DNA of 51,077 bases. It comes from Clostridia bacterium. GTDB taxonomy: Bacteria; Bacillota; Clostridia; Oscillospirales; Acutalibacteraceae. The position numbers and the translations under genes are program-made. Shown one piece after another: positions 31,456 through 39,733 of this stretch. The DNA lies in the NCBI GenBank assembly GCA_017435865.1, contig JAFSEF010000124.1:1-51077 (forward strand), given 5' to 3'. Below the pieces are notes generated by a model, which saw only the letters and a program-made list of their open reading frames with translations, did not search any database and was not told the DNA's origin. The stretch's first letter is position 1. Each line of letters opens with the position of its first letter.

Positions 31456-32697
31456 TTACGGTTTGCAGCGGCTGCAAGGTGTGTATCCGTTTTGTACAGC
31501 TGTGGCACGTGATGTAAAATAGATTCTGTTTTTCTCGGCAGGCAAGGAAGAACAGGTCGGCACATGGAAAATGTGAGAGTTAATGTTGCCGATGTATTCG
31601 CTTGCCGGTTCGGGTTCAGGTTCGGGTTCGCTCGGAATATCGGGATCCGGAGACGGAACAGAGGGAAGTTCATTCTTTACCGTTGTGAACGACAGTGTTT
31701 TTCCGTTGGAAACAGCACTCACGGTGCCTTGTAAATCGGTTCTGTATACGGTGATGCCGATGGCTCCGAAACGGCTGAGAACTTCTTCATGCGGATGCCC
31801 GTATTCGTTGTTTACACCGCAGCTGATCACGGCAAATTCAGGCATGACTTCTTGCAAAAGATCATATGAGTTGGATGTATAACTGCCGTGATGACCTGCT
31901 TTGAAAAGCGTTGCAGACAAATCTGCACCGAGTTGTGTTACGGCTTTTTCAGCTTCGGCTTCCGCATCACCCGTGAGCAGGAAGGAAGTGTCGCCGTATT
32001 GAATCAATAAAACAATGGAACTGTTGTTGAGGTCTGTATTGTTTTGCAGTGCAGGACCGAGCACCGTTACCGTACTTTCTCCGAGTTCAAAGGCGGATCC
32101 GACACGCGGTGCAACGGGTGTTTGATTCTGTGCTCTGCAAGCTGCTGTGAAATTACGGTAACACAGGGTGTCGTTGGTAAGTGACGGTGCAAAAACGGCA
32201 TCCGTTACAGTGAAACTTTCCAGCACATCTGTCAGACCGCCGACATGGTCTTCATGTGCGTGTGTGCAGACAACATAGTCGAGTGTTTCAACGCCTTGGG
32301 AATACAGAAAACTGCAGACAGCGGGGCCGTCTGCGACATTACCGCCGTCAATAAGCATGGTTTCGTCATCACAGGCTATGAAAATACTGTCTGCCTGTCC
32401 GACATCGATAAAGGAAATTGTAAAATCACCTGTAAACTGATCCAGGCCGACACTTACACGCAGAATCTGTCTTGCATCTGCCGCCTGAATGGAATCGTTT
32501 GCATCGACATCAGCGGCCAGTTTTTCGTCTTCCTGCAAATCTGCAAGTCCGACAGCCTGTCGCAGTACAAGTCTGGCATCTGCGGCCTGGATGATTCCGT
32601 TGCCGTCAACATCGCCTGTCTGATTTGCATTTGCCGTAAAGGCGGTTACAAAAAGAAAAACAAAGACGGAACACAGAACAAATAATGTTTTTTTCAT
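31456..32697 (-). CDS. Secreted dockerin-metallo-beta-lactamase-fold hydrolase (ComEC/Rec2-like) with Cys-rich tail
   Basis: 413 residues from ATG 32697 (GGAGAG 8-9 bases upstream). Signal peptide about 1-25. Residues 28-86 form a type I dockerin with two repeats, GDVDGNGIIQAADARLVLR and ADVDANDSIQAADARQILR; the second has Asn-Asp instead of Asn-Gly. Residues about 93-345 are an MBL-fold hydrolase like the C-terminal domain of ComEC: FIDVGQADSIF, MLIDGG, THAHEDH (145-151), TGDAEAEAE and KAGHHGS. A Pro/Glu linker leads to the final 43 residues, NSHIFHVPTC...GYTPCSRCKP, like the Ada-type Cys tail found on secreted nucleases. Such proteins may be extracellular phosphodiesterases or nucleases. 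Confidence 0.88.
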   Translation of the reverse strand: MKKTLFVLCSVFVFLFVTAFTANANQTGDVDGNGIIQAADARLVLRQAVGLADLQEDEKLAADVDANDSIQAADARQILRVSVGLDQFTGDFTISFIDVGQADSIFIACDDETMLIDGGNVADGPAVCSFLYSQGVETLDYVVCTHAHEDHVGGLTDVLESFTVTDAVFAPSLTNDTLCYRNFTAACRAQNQTPVAPRVGSAFELGESTVTVLGPALQNNTDLNNSSIVLLIQYGDTSFLLTGDAEAEAEKAVTQLGADLSATLFKAGHHGSYTSNSYDLLQEVMPEFAVISCGVNNEYGHPHEEVLSRFGAIGITVYRTDLQGTVSAVSNGKTLSFTTVKNELPSVPSPDPDIPSEPEPEPEPASEYIGNINSHIFHVPTCSSLPAEKNRIYFTSRATAVQNGYTPCSRCKP

Positions 32698-32718
32698 ATA
32701 AATCACTCTCCGTTTGTT

Positions 32719-32746
32719 ATTATACGACATCTGCGGAATTTGTCAA
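32719..32746 (-). promoter_or_regulatory. Promoter of the dockerin-MBL gene
   Basis: On the - strand, TTGACA (32746-32741), a 16-bp spacer and TATAAT (32724-32719). The 323-bp divergent region 32698-33020 holds this and the opposite promoter, and no gene. Confidence 0.8.
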
Positions 32747-32918
32747 TGTTGTTTTTGATGGTTGTCCGATGTATGGTACTTGATCGTAAATGGTAACAGA
32801 AAAGAAAAGCCGGTTTCTGTTTTGCGTTGCATTGAAAAGCAATATTGTTTTCGTCAAAAGGACTAAAAAAGGCAGTGAAAAATGTACACACAAGGGAGAA
32901 TTTATCCCGATTTTGATG

Positions 32919-32947
32919 TTGCATTCTTATTAAAAAATAAGTATAAT
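32919..32947 (+). promoter_or_regulatory. Promoter of the 1637-residue secreted protein gene
   Basis: TTGCAT at 32919-32924, a 17-bp spacer and perfect TATAAT at 32942-32947, 73 bp before the start codon. Confidence 0.7.
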
Positions 32948-33020
32948 AAAAAAGGATATATTTGCGTTGTTTTGCTGTCAGAATGACGCAGGGAATAAGA
33001 ACCAAAAAGGAGTGTACAGT

Positions 33021-36000
33021 ATGAAACTGTTCCGGAAGTCCATGAGCGTGTTCCTTGCTGTGCTGTTGCTTGTAACGGCCTGCATTCCCGCATTGCACGG
33101 AGCTGCAGCTGTTATTGTTTACAGTGAACAGTACGCGGCACTTGCAACTTTGCTTGCAAATGAACACGTTCGCAATCTCGAAAACTATGAGATTGAAAAC
33201 AAAAAGTCCGATGACATTGTAACGGAAGGCTTTAACACCGATGCAGGTGCCTTTTCTTACAAGCATACCGTTTATGCCAAGGACGACGTTGAAAATTCAA
33301 TTCTGAAAGCCGCAAACCGTTTTTACTATATTGCGGAATCCATCATGAGCTACGACTGCGGTATCGGCATTGATACGGCTGACAAGCTGTACAAGGAAGT
33401 GCTCGCAAACGTCAAAGAGCATTTTGACACTGTCAAAGAATCCGGTTGGCTCGATATGGATAACCAGCCTGCAGATCCGGGTCTGAGTGAAAGACAGAAA
33501 TTTGAGGAGGTCATGCAGCAGCTTGGCGGCAGATTTGACAAGGATAACCTCATCACCATGGGTGTCAAGTATTATTACAGTGAAGACATTGATTTTTATC
33601 TCAATGTTTATGGTGAGCGTTATTATCCCACAGATGACGAACTTGCTGTTTATGAAGAAGCATATGCCGAACTGTTTGATGCAGGTGTTGTCGAACCGAC
33701 CATCAATGACATGACCGAACGCGGAATCAACTTTGTCAAGGCATCTCCCTATGATTATTACAATGTTGAAACCGTTATCAATTACTTCATGGGCACCGGT
33801 ACCTACATGAACGCAGGTAACTGGTATCATGATTTTAACTTCATTGTCAATACCGATACCGAAACCGTTCTTATGAACATGGATTCTCTGGATCAGTATG
33901 CTGCTAATACAATTACTGTTACCACAGGTATTTACTTCTTCCGTTATCAGCGTCAGTATGCAACCAACGGAACCACTGCTGAGTATTACTTCAAAAAAGT
34001 CAACCTGAGCGACATTTACGTGCGTTACGGCACCGAATACGATCTTGCTCGCACACCCGCATTGTTGCCTTATCTTGAAGAAGGCGAAGGCACTGTCGGT
34101 CAGGCTTCGATGCTGTATACTGCTGAACATAAGGATGAAACCACCATTCCGCAGATGCAGGCAATGAACAACCTGTTCAAATCTGTGTTTAACAGCAAGC
34201 CTGCTGCCGAATATGTCGGTGAATATTATGTCGGCAATACATGGGATTCCCAGTTCCTGCTGTTCACCAACGATCAGCTCGATCACCTTGCCGAATACAA
34301 GCAGACCGTCAATCAGATTGACCTGTTTGTGCTGCGTCAATATGCTGAAAGTCTGACACAGCTGTATTCCAACGAAGTACTTGTGCATCTGTTCCCCGGC
34401 GTCATCGGTAACATCAAAACCATGCAGTACCTGATCACAAGCGGCAAACAGGCACCCACCCGCACCGTCCGTGGTACGGCGACCTATACGGCCGATGTGA
34501 ACAAACTTGACTCCATTGTTTATCAGTTTGACGCCCTCTTCACCAACGAAGATGTGATGACAACGGTCAATATGTTCCTCGGGGACACGATGGATGAATT
34601 GTTTGCCGGTACGCTTGCCGAAGGCAATACATACAACACCGCACAGGATCTTGTCAAGGTTTTGCTGAAAGGTATGCTGTATTCCGACGATATGTGTACA
34701 ACGATCGTCAGTGCTATTTATCCGATGATTGCAAACCTGTTGCTGGATCTGTTTGCAAGTGCAGAAGGCTTTGCAAATACACTCAACTCGCTTATCAAAT
34801 GGGCATTGGATGAACTTAAACTGGCATTGACTCCTGCGGGATTAGCAAAAATGTTGGATGAATATCCTTCAGCTCAAAAAGCTCTCGATGCGGCCGGTGA
34901 TGGCATGGATTCATGGAACAATGTCCGTTGGGGCAATGTTACGTGGGAAAAGAGAGACGGTACGAAGATCACTGATCGTGACACTTTTGCTGCTGCTCTT
35001 TCCGCAACATTCCGTGGACTTCGTCGAGCTGTTCTGTGCTTGTTTACAGGCGACAGCTTCTGGAGTCTTGATTTGCTTGGCAGCGGTGACTATGCTACAG
35101 CGCATCTTGAAGAACAGGCAGCATATCAGGATTTGTTGTTGCCTTTGCTTGAAGCACTCGGACTGCAGCAGGCATCCAATGCAGCGAATAATGATAACCT
35201 TGCGGCAGGTCTTTGCTACAGTGCGGATGACTACCGTGCCCGTGCAAGAGAGGAACGTCTTAACGGCGACTCCTATCTTCTTGACATTCTGCTTCCGCTT
35301 TTGAAGTGGGTTGAAGAGATTGTTGCAATCAAGCCCATTGAAACGGTTTGCAGTCTGCTTCCCAATCTTGTAAACTTTATCATCCGTGACACCGGTGATA
35401 ATTTGCTCGACAGTATCAATAAGGTTAAGTTGCACCTTAAGATTGTTGGTATTTCGGCATTGGAAAAAACCATTCCCGATCTCATCGGCGGAGGAGTCAT
35501 GGATGCGCTTGACTCCCTGAATCACCTGCTTGCCGATCTGATCGGCTTCTCCACAAAGGATGAAGACGGCAATGATATTCCTTATTATCTGCCTAAGATC
35601 CACGAAAAGAAGCTCGTTGAATGCGGCACCATGAATGAAAGACATACCCTTGATGTTGAGCATCCCGGTTATGTGTTCCTGTTCTTGCTTCGCTTTGTGC
35701 TGACTGCAGTCGGTTACCGTTATGATATCAATAATGAAAAGCTGCCTTATGTCATCGAATGCTTCGGCATTGATCTGAACAGCGAGTTGTTCATGGGTAT
35801 GACCTTCGGTGATCTCATTTACAATATCATGCTGCATCCCGATGAAGCACTGTGTGCATTGCTTGAATTGTTCTACAGCAATGAAAACGGTAATTATTAT
35901 GAGTACATTGATTACACGTATCCGCTGCATCAGATCAATTACTACACCGATACACTGCTCAATCCTACGCTCAATCCCTCACTCAGCTACGGTGCAAAGG

Positions 36001-37934
36001 TGCTTTACTCCGAGATGTGGACACAGGAAATGGCAACAGAAGTTGTTTCCGACCTTGGCCCGCTTGCCGACAATGTTCTCAAGCTCATCGGTATTGAAGG
36101 CATGGAAAACGGTCTCGGTGCTTTCCTGGAAGACCTGATTTACGGTTATATTTCCGATGATACGGTCAACTTGCTCTTCAATATGCTCTATCAGCTTCTC
36201 AGTGGTGTTGACGGAACATTGGGTGACATCAATATCATTGCTTTGCTCGATTATGTTTTCAGTGTTGAATTCACGCCCGACCGTGCGGCACGCCGTGTCT
36301 ACATGATGCTCGGTTATGAACCCGAGGTTGTGATTCCTGATGCGGAAGTCAAGCCCGAAGAAGGCACAACAACTCCCGAAGAAGGCACAACAACTCCCGA
36401 AGAAGGCACAACAACTCCTGAAGAGGGAACAACAACTCCCGAAGAAGGCACAACGACTCCTGAAGGCGGAAATAATTCCGACGCAGAAAAAGTAGAACCG
36501 CTCAAGCCCTATACGACACTGTATTCCATGCCGACATGGGAAGACGTGTTTATGCCCTTTACCTTCAATCCGGACTTGGGTAAAGAAGAACGTGTGCTCA
36601 CCGATGCAAACTTCAACTGGGGTGTTGACGAAGCTGAAAAGCATGGCCTTACCAAGGGTGAAGCATTCATCCGCGTATTGTCTGCACTTCTTTCTCCTGC
36701 ATCGTTCATCTTTGAATTCCTGATGCTTGACCAGCCTCTGAATGTTTTCGGTCTTGTATCCCTGCCGTCTTATGCCGGTTATCAGTACACCTTTATTGCA
36801 CTGCTTGAACTGCTGACCTGTCCTGCAGAAAAGATCGTTTCTTACAGAGAGTATTACGAAAAGACCATTGTTCTGAAAGAAACAGGAGTACAGGCCAATA
36901 TCGACCTTGCAGAATGCAATACCTTCTATTATTTCCTCAGACCTATCCTCGGTCTTGTTGATAAAGCCATTGCAGATCCTGTTTCAACGGTCTTCAATCT
37001 TCTGCCGAACCTGATGTTCTTTATCTCCATCGGCGGCATGAACGACCTGATCAACAATCTTGTTCACTTTGCTTACATTCTTCTGGACATTGTCAAACCC
37101 ATCTTTAATGCGTATGACCTTGTCAATAGTCTGTTGTCCAATATCGACCTCGGCGGATTTGTGCTCAATCTCAGCTTGCCGCTTGACATTGACTTCAACT
37201 CCATCATCAGCTCCTTGCTTGGTACGATGCTTGGTGACATGATCGTGCTTGGTACCAGAGAAGTTGTAGATGAAAACGGCAATGTTACGGAAGAAAATAT
37301 CACACTGACACTGCCTTACATTGATTTCTATACCCTCTGTGCGGGCAAGCTTGCACGTTTTGATTCCAAAGAAATGCGTCGCATTGTTCGTCTGGATGCT
37401 GCAGGCGGCGGTGACCTGTTGACTGCATTGCTCCGTCTGGTCATTTCGGTCCTGTTTATCGACGAAAATATTGATGCACTGATCTCGTTGCTTCTGAATG
37501 TTTCCTCGAACCTCGACGAATACGACAAGGAAACCATGTCAATGTTGCTTGCTGAACTTGGTGTGCTGATGGAAGACTTCGATACGGCAGACATCGTTAT
37601 GTTGGTTCTGTATCACCTGATCACCAAGCTGACAAGCTTGTCAACAACCCTTGTGGATCTGCTTGCAGATTCGGGTCTGACCATTATGGATCTTGTTGCC
37701 GTATTCGGTCAGATCGAGGGTGTTGAAGATATCGGAATTATCATTGACTTCATTGGTAACCTTGGCGGTGATAATGAGTTCCAGCCTGACAACAACGAAG
37801 ACGGAGTTCCTGATGATCCGCAGTCCGGCGGCGGTGTTGATAACGGAACGGCTGCTATGTCCATCTTTGAAAAGATCAGATTGTTCTTCGAAAAGATTAT
37901 CATGTTCCTGAAAAAGACTTTTGGTTTTGCATAA
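33021..37934 (+). CDS. Very large secreted protein of unknown function, internally duplicated
   Basis: 1637 residues from ATG 33021 with AAAGGAGTG upstream. Signal peptide about 1-29. I do not recognise the family. The protein is mostly helical with many hydrophobic heptad-like stretches, but no clear run of membrane helices. A five-copy EEGTTTP linker (residues about 1113-1147) splits it in two. Both parts share a motif: ETVCSLLPNLVNFIIRDTGD and STVFNLLPNLMFFISIGGMN, each preceded by a VEEIVAIKPI- or VDKAIADPV-type helix and followed by LLDSINKVK or LINNLVHFA helices. The last 25 residues (IFEKIRLFFEKIIMFLKKTF) form an amphipathic Phe/Lys helix. It stands alone between dockerin-MBL and lexA. 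A scaffold, envelope or surface role is only a guess. Confidence 0.8.
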   Translation: MKLFRKSMSVFLAVLLLVTACIPALHGAAAVIVYSEQYAALATLLANEHVRNLENYEIENKKSDDIVTEGFNTDAGAFSYKHTVYAKDDVENSILKAANRFYYIAESIMSYDCGIGIDTADKLYKEVLANVKEHFDTVKESGWLDMDNQPADPGLSERQKFEEVMQQLGGRFDKDNLITMGVKYYYSEDIDFYLNVYGERYYPTDDELAVYEEAYAELFDAGVVEPTINDMTERGINFVKASPYDYYNVETVINYFMGTGTYMNAGNWYHDFNFIVNTDTETVLMNMDSLDQYAANTITVTTGIYFFRYQRQYATNGTTAEYYFKKVNLSDIYVRYGTEYDLARTPALLPYLEEGEGTVGQASMLYTAEHKDETTIPQMQAMNNLFKSVFNSKPAAEYVGEYYVGNTWDSQFLLFTNDQLDHLAEYKQTVNQIDLFVLRQYAESLTQLYSNEVLVHLFPGVIGNIKTMQYLITSGKQAPTRTVRGTATYTADVNKLDSIVYQFDALFTNEDVMTTVNMFLGDTMDELFAGTLAEGNTYNTAQDLVKVLLKGMLYSDDMCTTIVSAIYPMIANLLLDLFASAEGFANTLNSLIKWALDELKLALTPAGLAKMLDEYPSAQKALDAAGDGMDSWNNVRWGNVTWEKRDGTKITDRDTFAAALSATFRGLRRAVLCLFTGDSFWSLDLLGSGDYATAHLEEQAAYQDLLLPLLEALGLQQASNAANNDNLAAGLCYSADDYRARAREERLNGDSYLLDILLPLLKWVEEIVAIKPIETVCSLLPNLVNFIIRDTGDNLLDSINKVKLHLKIVGISALEKTIPDLIGGGVMDALDSLNHLLADLIGFSTKDEDGNDIPYYLPKIHEKKLVECGTMNERHTLDVEHPGYVFLFLLRFVLTAVGYRYDINNEKLPYVIECFGIDLNSELFMGMTFGDLIYNIMLHPDEALCALLELFYSNENGNYYEYIDYTYPLHQINYYTDTLLNPTLNPSLSYGAKVLYSEMWTQEMATEVVSDLGPLADNVLKLIGIEGMENGLGAFLEDLIYGYISDDTVNLLFNMLYQLLSGVDGTLGDINIIALLDYVFSVEFTPDRAARRVYMMLGYEPEVVIPDAEVKPEEGTTTPEEGTTTPEEGTTTPEEGTTTPEEGTTTPEGGNNSDAEKVEPLKPYTTLYSMPTWEDVFMPFTFNPDLGKEERVLTDANFNWGVDEAEKHGLTKGEAFIRVLSALLSPASFIFEFLMLDQPLNVFGLVSLPSYAGYQYTFIALLELLTCPAEKIVSYREYYEKTIVLKETGVQANIDLAECNTFYYFLRPILGLVDKAIADPVSTVFNLLPNLMFFISIGGMNDLINNLVHFAYILLDIVKPIFNAYDLVNSLLSNIDLGGFVLNLSLPLDIDFNSIISSLLGTMLGDMIVLGTREVVDENGNVTEENITLTLPYIDFYTLCAGKLARFDSKEMRRIVRLDAAGGGDLLTALLRLVISVLFIDENIDALISLLLNVSSNLDEYDKETMSMLLAELGVLMEDFDTADIVMLVLYHLITKLTSLSTTLVDLLADSGLTIMDLVAVFGQIEGVEDIGIIIDFIGNLGGDNEFQPDNNEDGVPDDPQSGGGVDNGTAAMSIFEKIRLFFEKIIMFLKKTFGFA
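36357..36461 (+). repeat. Five tandem 21-bp repeats (EEGTTTP linker)
   Basis: Five units of GAAGAAGGCACAACAACTCC plus one base, differing only at a few third positions, encode a threonine-rich linker in the large secreted protein. Such perfect short repeats are prone to copy-number change. Confidence 0.95.
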
Positions 37935-37946
37935 GATGTAAAAATG

Positions 37947-37981
37947 AAAAGCTCCTGCGATGAACTCGCAGGAGCTTTTTT
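37947..37981. terminator. Bidirectional terminator between the large gene and lexA
   Basis: AAAAGCTCCTGCGA (37947-37960) and TCGCAGGAGCTTTTT (37966-37979), a perfect 14-bp stem with a 5-base loop and T or A runs on both sides. Confidence 0.92.
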
Positions 37982-37989
37982 CAGTCTTA

Positions 37990-38580
37990 TTAATAATAAC
38001 GGACGAGTGACACAAGTTTGCCGAGGATGATGACTTCGTTGGAAATAATAGGTTCGTAGGCATCATTTTCAGGCTGCAGGCGGAAGTGACCGTCCTCCTT
38101 GTAAAAACGCTTTACGGTGGCTTCATCGTGCAGCATTGCAACAACAATGTCACCGTTTTCAGCATAGGGTGTTTTTTCTGCAATGACGAGGTCATTGTTA
38201 AGAATGCCGGCGTTGATCATGCTGTCACCGCGTACACGCAATGCAAACAGGGATTTTTCTCTGGAAACGGAGCCTGCATAGGGAAGGTAGCCTTCAATGG
38301 CTTCAACAGCCAGAATCGGCATGCCTGCCGTAACTGTGCCGATGATGGGTACCTGCGTGTAAGCACTTGTATTGCCGCAAACGCGGATGGATCTTTTCAG
38401 CAGCGGATCACGTTCGATGTAACCTGCTTCTTCGAGTGCCTCCAGATTTGCCTGCACGGATGAAGTGGATTTGAGTCCCACAGCAGCACCGATTTCACGG
38501 ACCGAGGGCGGAACGCCGTTCTGAGAGCGTTCTGCAAGGTATTCATATATCTTCTTTTGGGTATTGTTCAGATCTTTCAT
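37990..38580 (-). CDS. lexA: LexA repressor
   Basis: 196 residues from ATG 38580, chosen because AAAGGAGC lies 5 bases upstream; an earlier in-frame ATG at 38595 overlaps that site. The winged helix-turn-helix (1-66) includes PPSVREIGAAVGLKSTSSVQ. The self-cleavage site Ala85-Gly86 lies in GTVTAGMP. The catalytic pair is Ser120 (RGDSM) and Lys157 (ATVKRF). The protein represses the SOS regulon and is cleaved with RecA after DNA damage. Its own promoter carries candidate LexA boxes, so autoregulation is likely. Confidence 0.96.
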   Translation of the reverse strand: MKDLNNTQKKIYEYLAERSQNGVPPSVREIGAAVGLKSTSSVQANLEALEEAGYIERDPLLKRSIRVCGNTSAYTQVPIIGTVTAGMPILAVEAIEGYLPYAGSVSREKSLFALRVRGDSMINAGILNNDLVIAEKTPYAENGDIVVAMLHDEATVKRFYKEDGHFRLQPENDAYEPIISNEVIILGKLVSLVRYY

Positions 38581-38619
38581 TTGTGCTCCTTTCATAATGG
38601 TTTATTATTATTCTCTTAT

Positions 38620-38660
38620 AGTATAGCACAAATGTTTTCAAAAAGCAAACATTTGTTTAC
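38620..38660 (-). promoter_or_regulatory. lexA promoter with two candidate LexA boxes
   Basis: On the - strand, TTGCTT (38648-38643), a 17-bp spacer and TATACT (38625-38620). The palindrome AAACATTTGTTT (38647-38658) overlaps the -35 box. ACAAATGTTTTC (38628-38639) lies in the spacer. Both resemble the Clostridial LexA box pattern GAAC-N4-GTTC with an ACAT core; the match is partial. Confidence 0.55.
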
Positions 38661-38735
38661 ATAAAATAAAAAAATTTATACATTGCATAAAATAACTTGC
38701 ATGGGTAAAACTTGTAACCGGAGGTGTTTGTATTG

Positions 38736-39539
38736 ATGATCAACGATACAGAAAAAAAGAAGAACACAAAAAACCGTACTGCAGGTATTATTATAGCTGC
38801 CTGTGCTTTTTCATTGGCATTGGGTGCAATCGCACAGCTGACATCTGCCACGGGTGATCCGCTTGCTGAGCCGACACATCCCATTATAGAAGAACAATCA
38901 CCTGTTCTTGACAGTTTGCCGCAGTCTGTGGAACTGACAACACAGGCAACCGGGTGGACACCTGCGGAATATGCATCCATTGCAGACAGCATGTATGAAG
39001 AAGCAAGCCGTCAGGCGGATGCAGTTTTTGAGCAGGGAACAACCATTGCAGGGGATACGATGGCGGTGGATGCAAAGCCGGATCATACACAAACGGATGC
39101 AAAACCATCTCAGAAAACGGTTTATACGTTGCCTGCAGGAACTCAGATTGTAAAAGATTTCAGCCTCGGAGTGCCTGTGTTTTCGAATACCATGGAAGAC
39201 TACAGAACGCACAACGGCATTGACTTTGCCTGTGAAGAAGGGGACCCTGTTATTGCAGCGGCTGATGCAACCGTAAGTGCCGTGTATGAAGATGTTGCAT
39301 GGGGCGGTGTGGTAGAGCTTGATTTCGGTAACGGTTACACTGCCAAGTATTGCGGATTGCTGCCGGACAGTATTGCTTTGCAAACAGGCGACACTGTGAA
39401 AAGCGGTGATGCCGTTGGTGTGATCGGACAGATTCCGATTGAAGCTGATGATGGCTGTCACCTGCATTATGAGATGCGACAGGATGGTATTGTTGTAGAT
39501 CCGCTGGAAGCAATGGGACGCGGCGGCAATGAAGAATGA
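38736..39539 (+). CDS. M23 (LytM) family metallopeptidase, SpoIIQ-like
   Basis: 267 residues, ATG 38736 nine bases after GGAGGTG (38720-38726); a nearby GTG or TTG in frame is possible. One N-terminal membrane helix (about 15-37) is followed by a linker. The LytM domain (about 138-262) contains TMEDYRTHNGIDFACEEGDP, with His159 and Asp163, and CHLHYEMR with His242 and His244. All zinc ligands are present. In spore-forming Clostridia the forespore protein SpoIIQ has this layout and keeps its active site, so this is a good candidate. It could also be a general cell-wall endopeptidase. No other sporulation gene is adjacent. The gene is followed by the palindromic repeat. Confidence 0.75.
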   Translation: MINDTEKKKNTKNRTAGIIIAACAFSLALGAIAQLTSATGDPLAEPTHPIIEEQSPVLDSLPQSVELTTQATGWTPAEYASIADSMYEEASRQADAVFEQGTTIAGDTMAVDAKPDHTQTDAKPSQKTVYTLPAGTQIVKDFSLGVPVFSNTMEDYRTHNGIDFACEEGDPVIAAADATVSAVYEDVAWGGVVELDFGNGYTAKYCGLLPDSIALQTGDTVKSGDAVGVIGQIPIEADDGCHLHYEMRQDGIVVDPLEAMGRGGNEE

Positions 39540-39566
39540 TTTGACTGATTGCTGCGTAATAAAAAA

Positions 39567-39678
39567 GGTTTTTCACGTAAAGCAGGGGATTCATAAATCA
39601 GAATTGCGGTTTGGCTACTCCCCGCTATACTCCAATTTGAATCTTGCTTAACAAAAACCAAACTTTCCGTGAAGAACC
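39567..39678. repeat. Palindromic intergenic repeat, short copy
   Basis: GGTTTTTCACG (39567-39577) pairs with CGTGAAGAACC (39668-39678). Inside lie AATTGCGGTTT (39602-39612) and a 20-base block, CCCCG...CAATTTG (39620-39639). The same blocks recur in the same order at 50303-50459: the right 16 bases are identical and the 20-base block differs at 2 positions. It lies between the M23 gene and the convergent metallophosphoesterase gene, just before its terminator. Confidence 0.8.
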
Positions 39679-39716
39679 AAAAAAAGGAGCAAAACGCTAT
39701 GTTTTGCTCCTTATAT
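39679..39716 (-). terminator. Terminator of the metallophosphoesterase gene
   Basis: AAGGAGCAAAAC (39684-39695) pairs with GTTTTGCTCCTT (39701-39712), loop GCTAT. On the - strand a T run follows. Confidence 0.88.
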
Positions 39717-39733
39717 TATAATGTAATAGAGAA

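Noticed and set aside
32703-33266. Antisense frame of 187 codons over the start of the large secreted protein
   Set aside because: It covers the promoter region and signal peptide of a well-supported gene, with no site or recognisable domain.
36357-36461. Short-spaced repeats that could suggest a CRISPR array
   Set aside because: The repeats are contiguous, without spacers, in frame and encode a Thr-rich linker.
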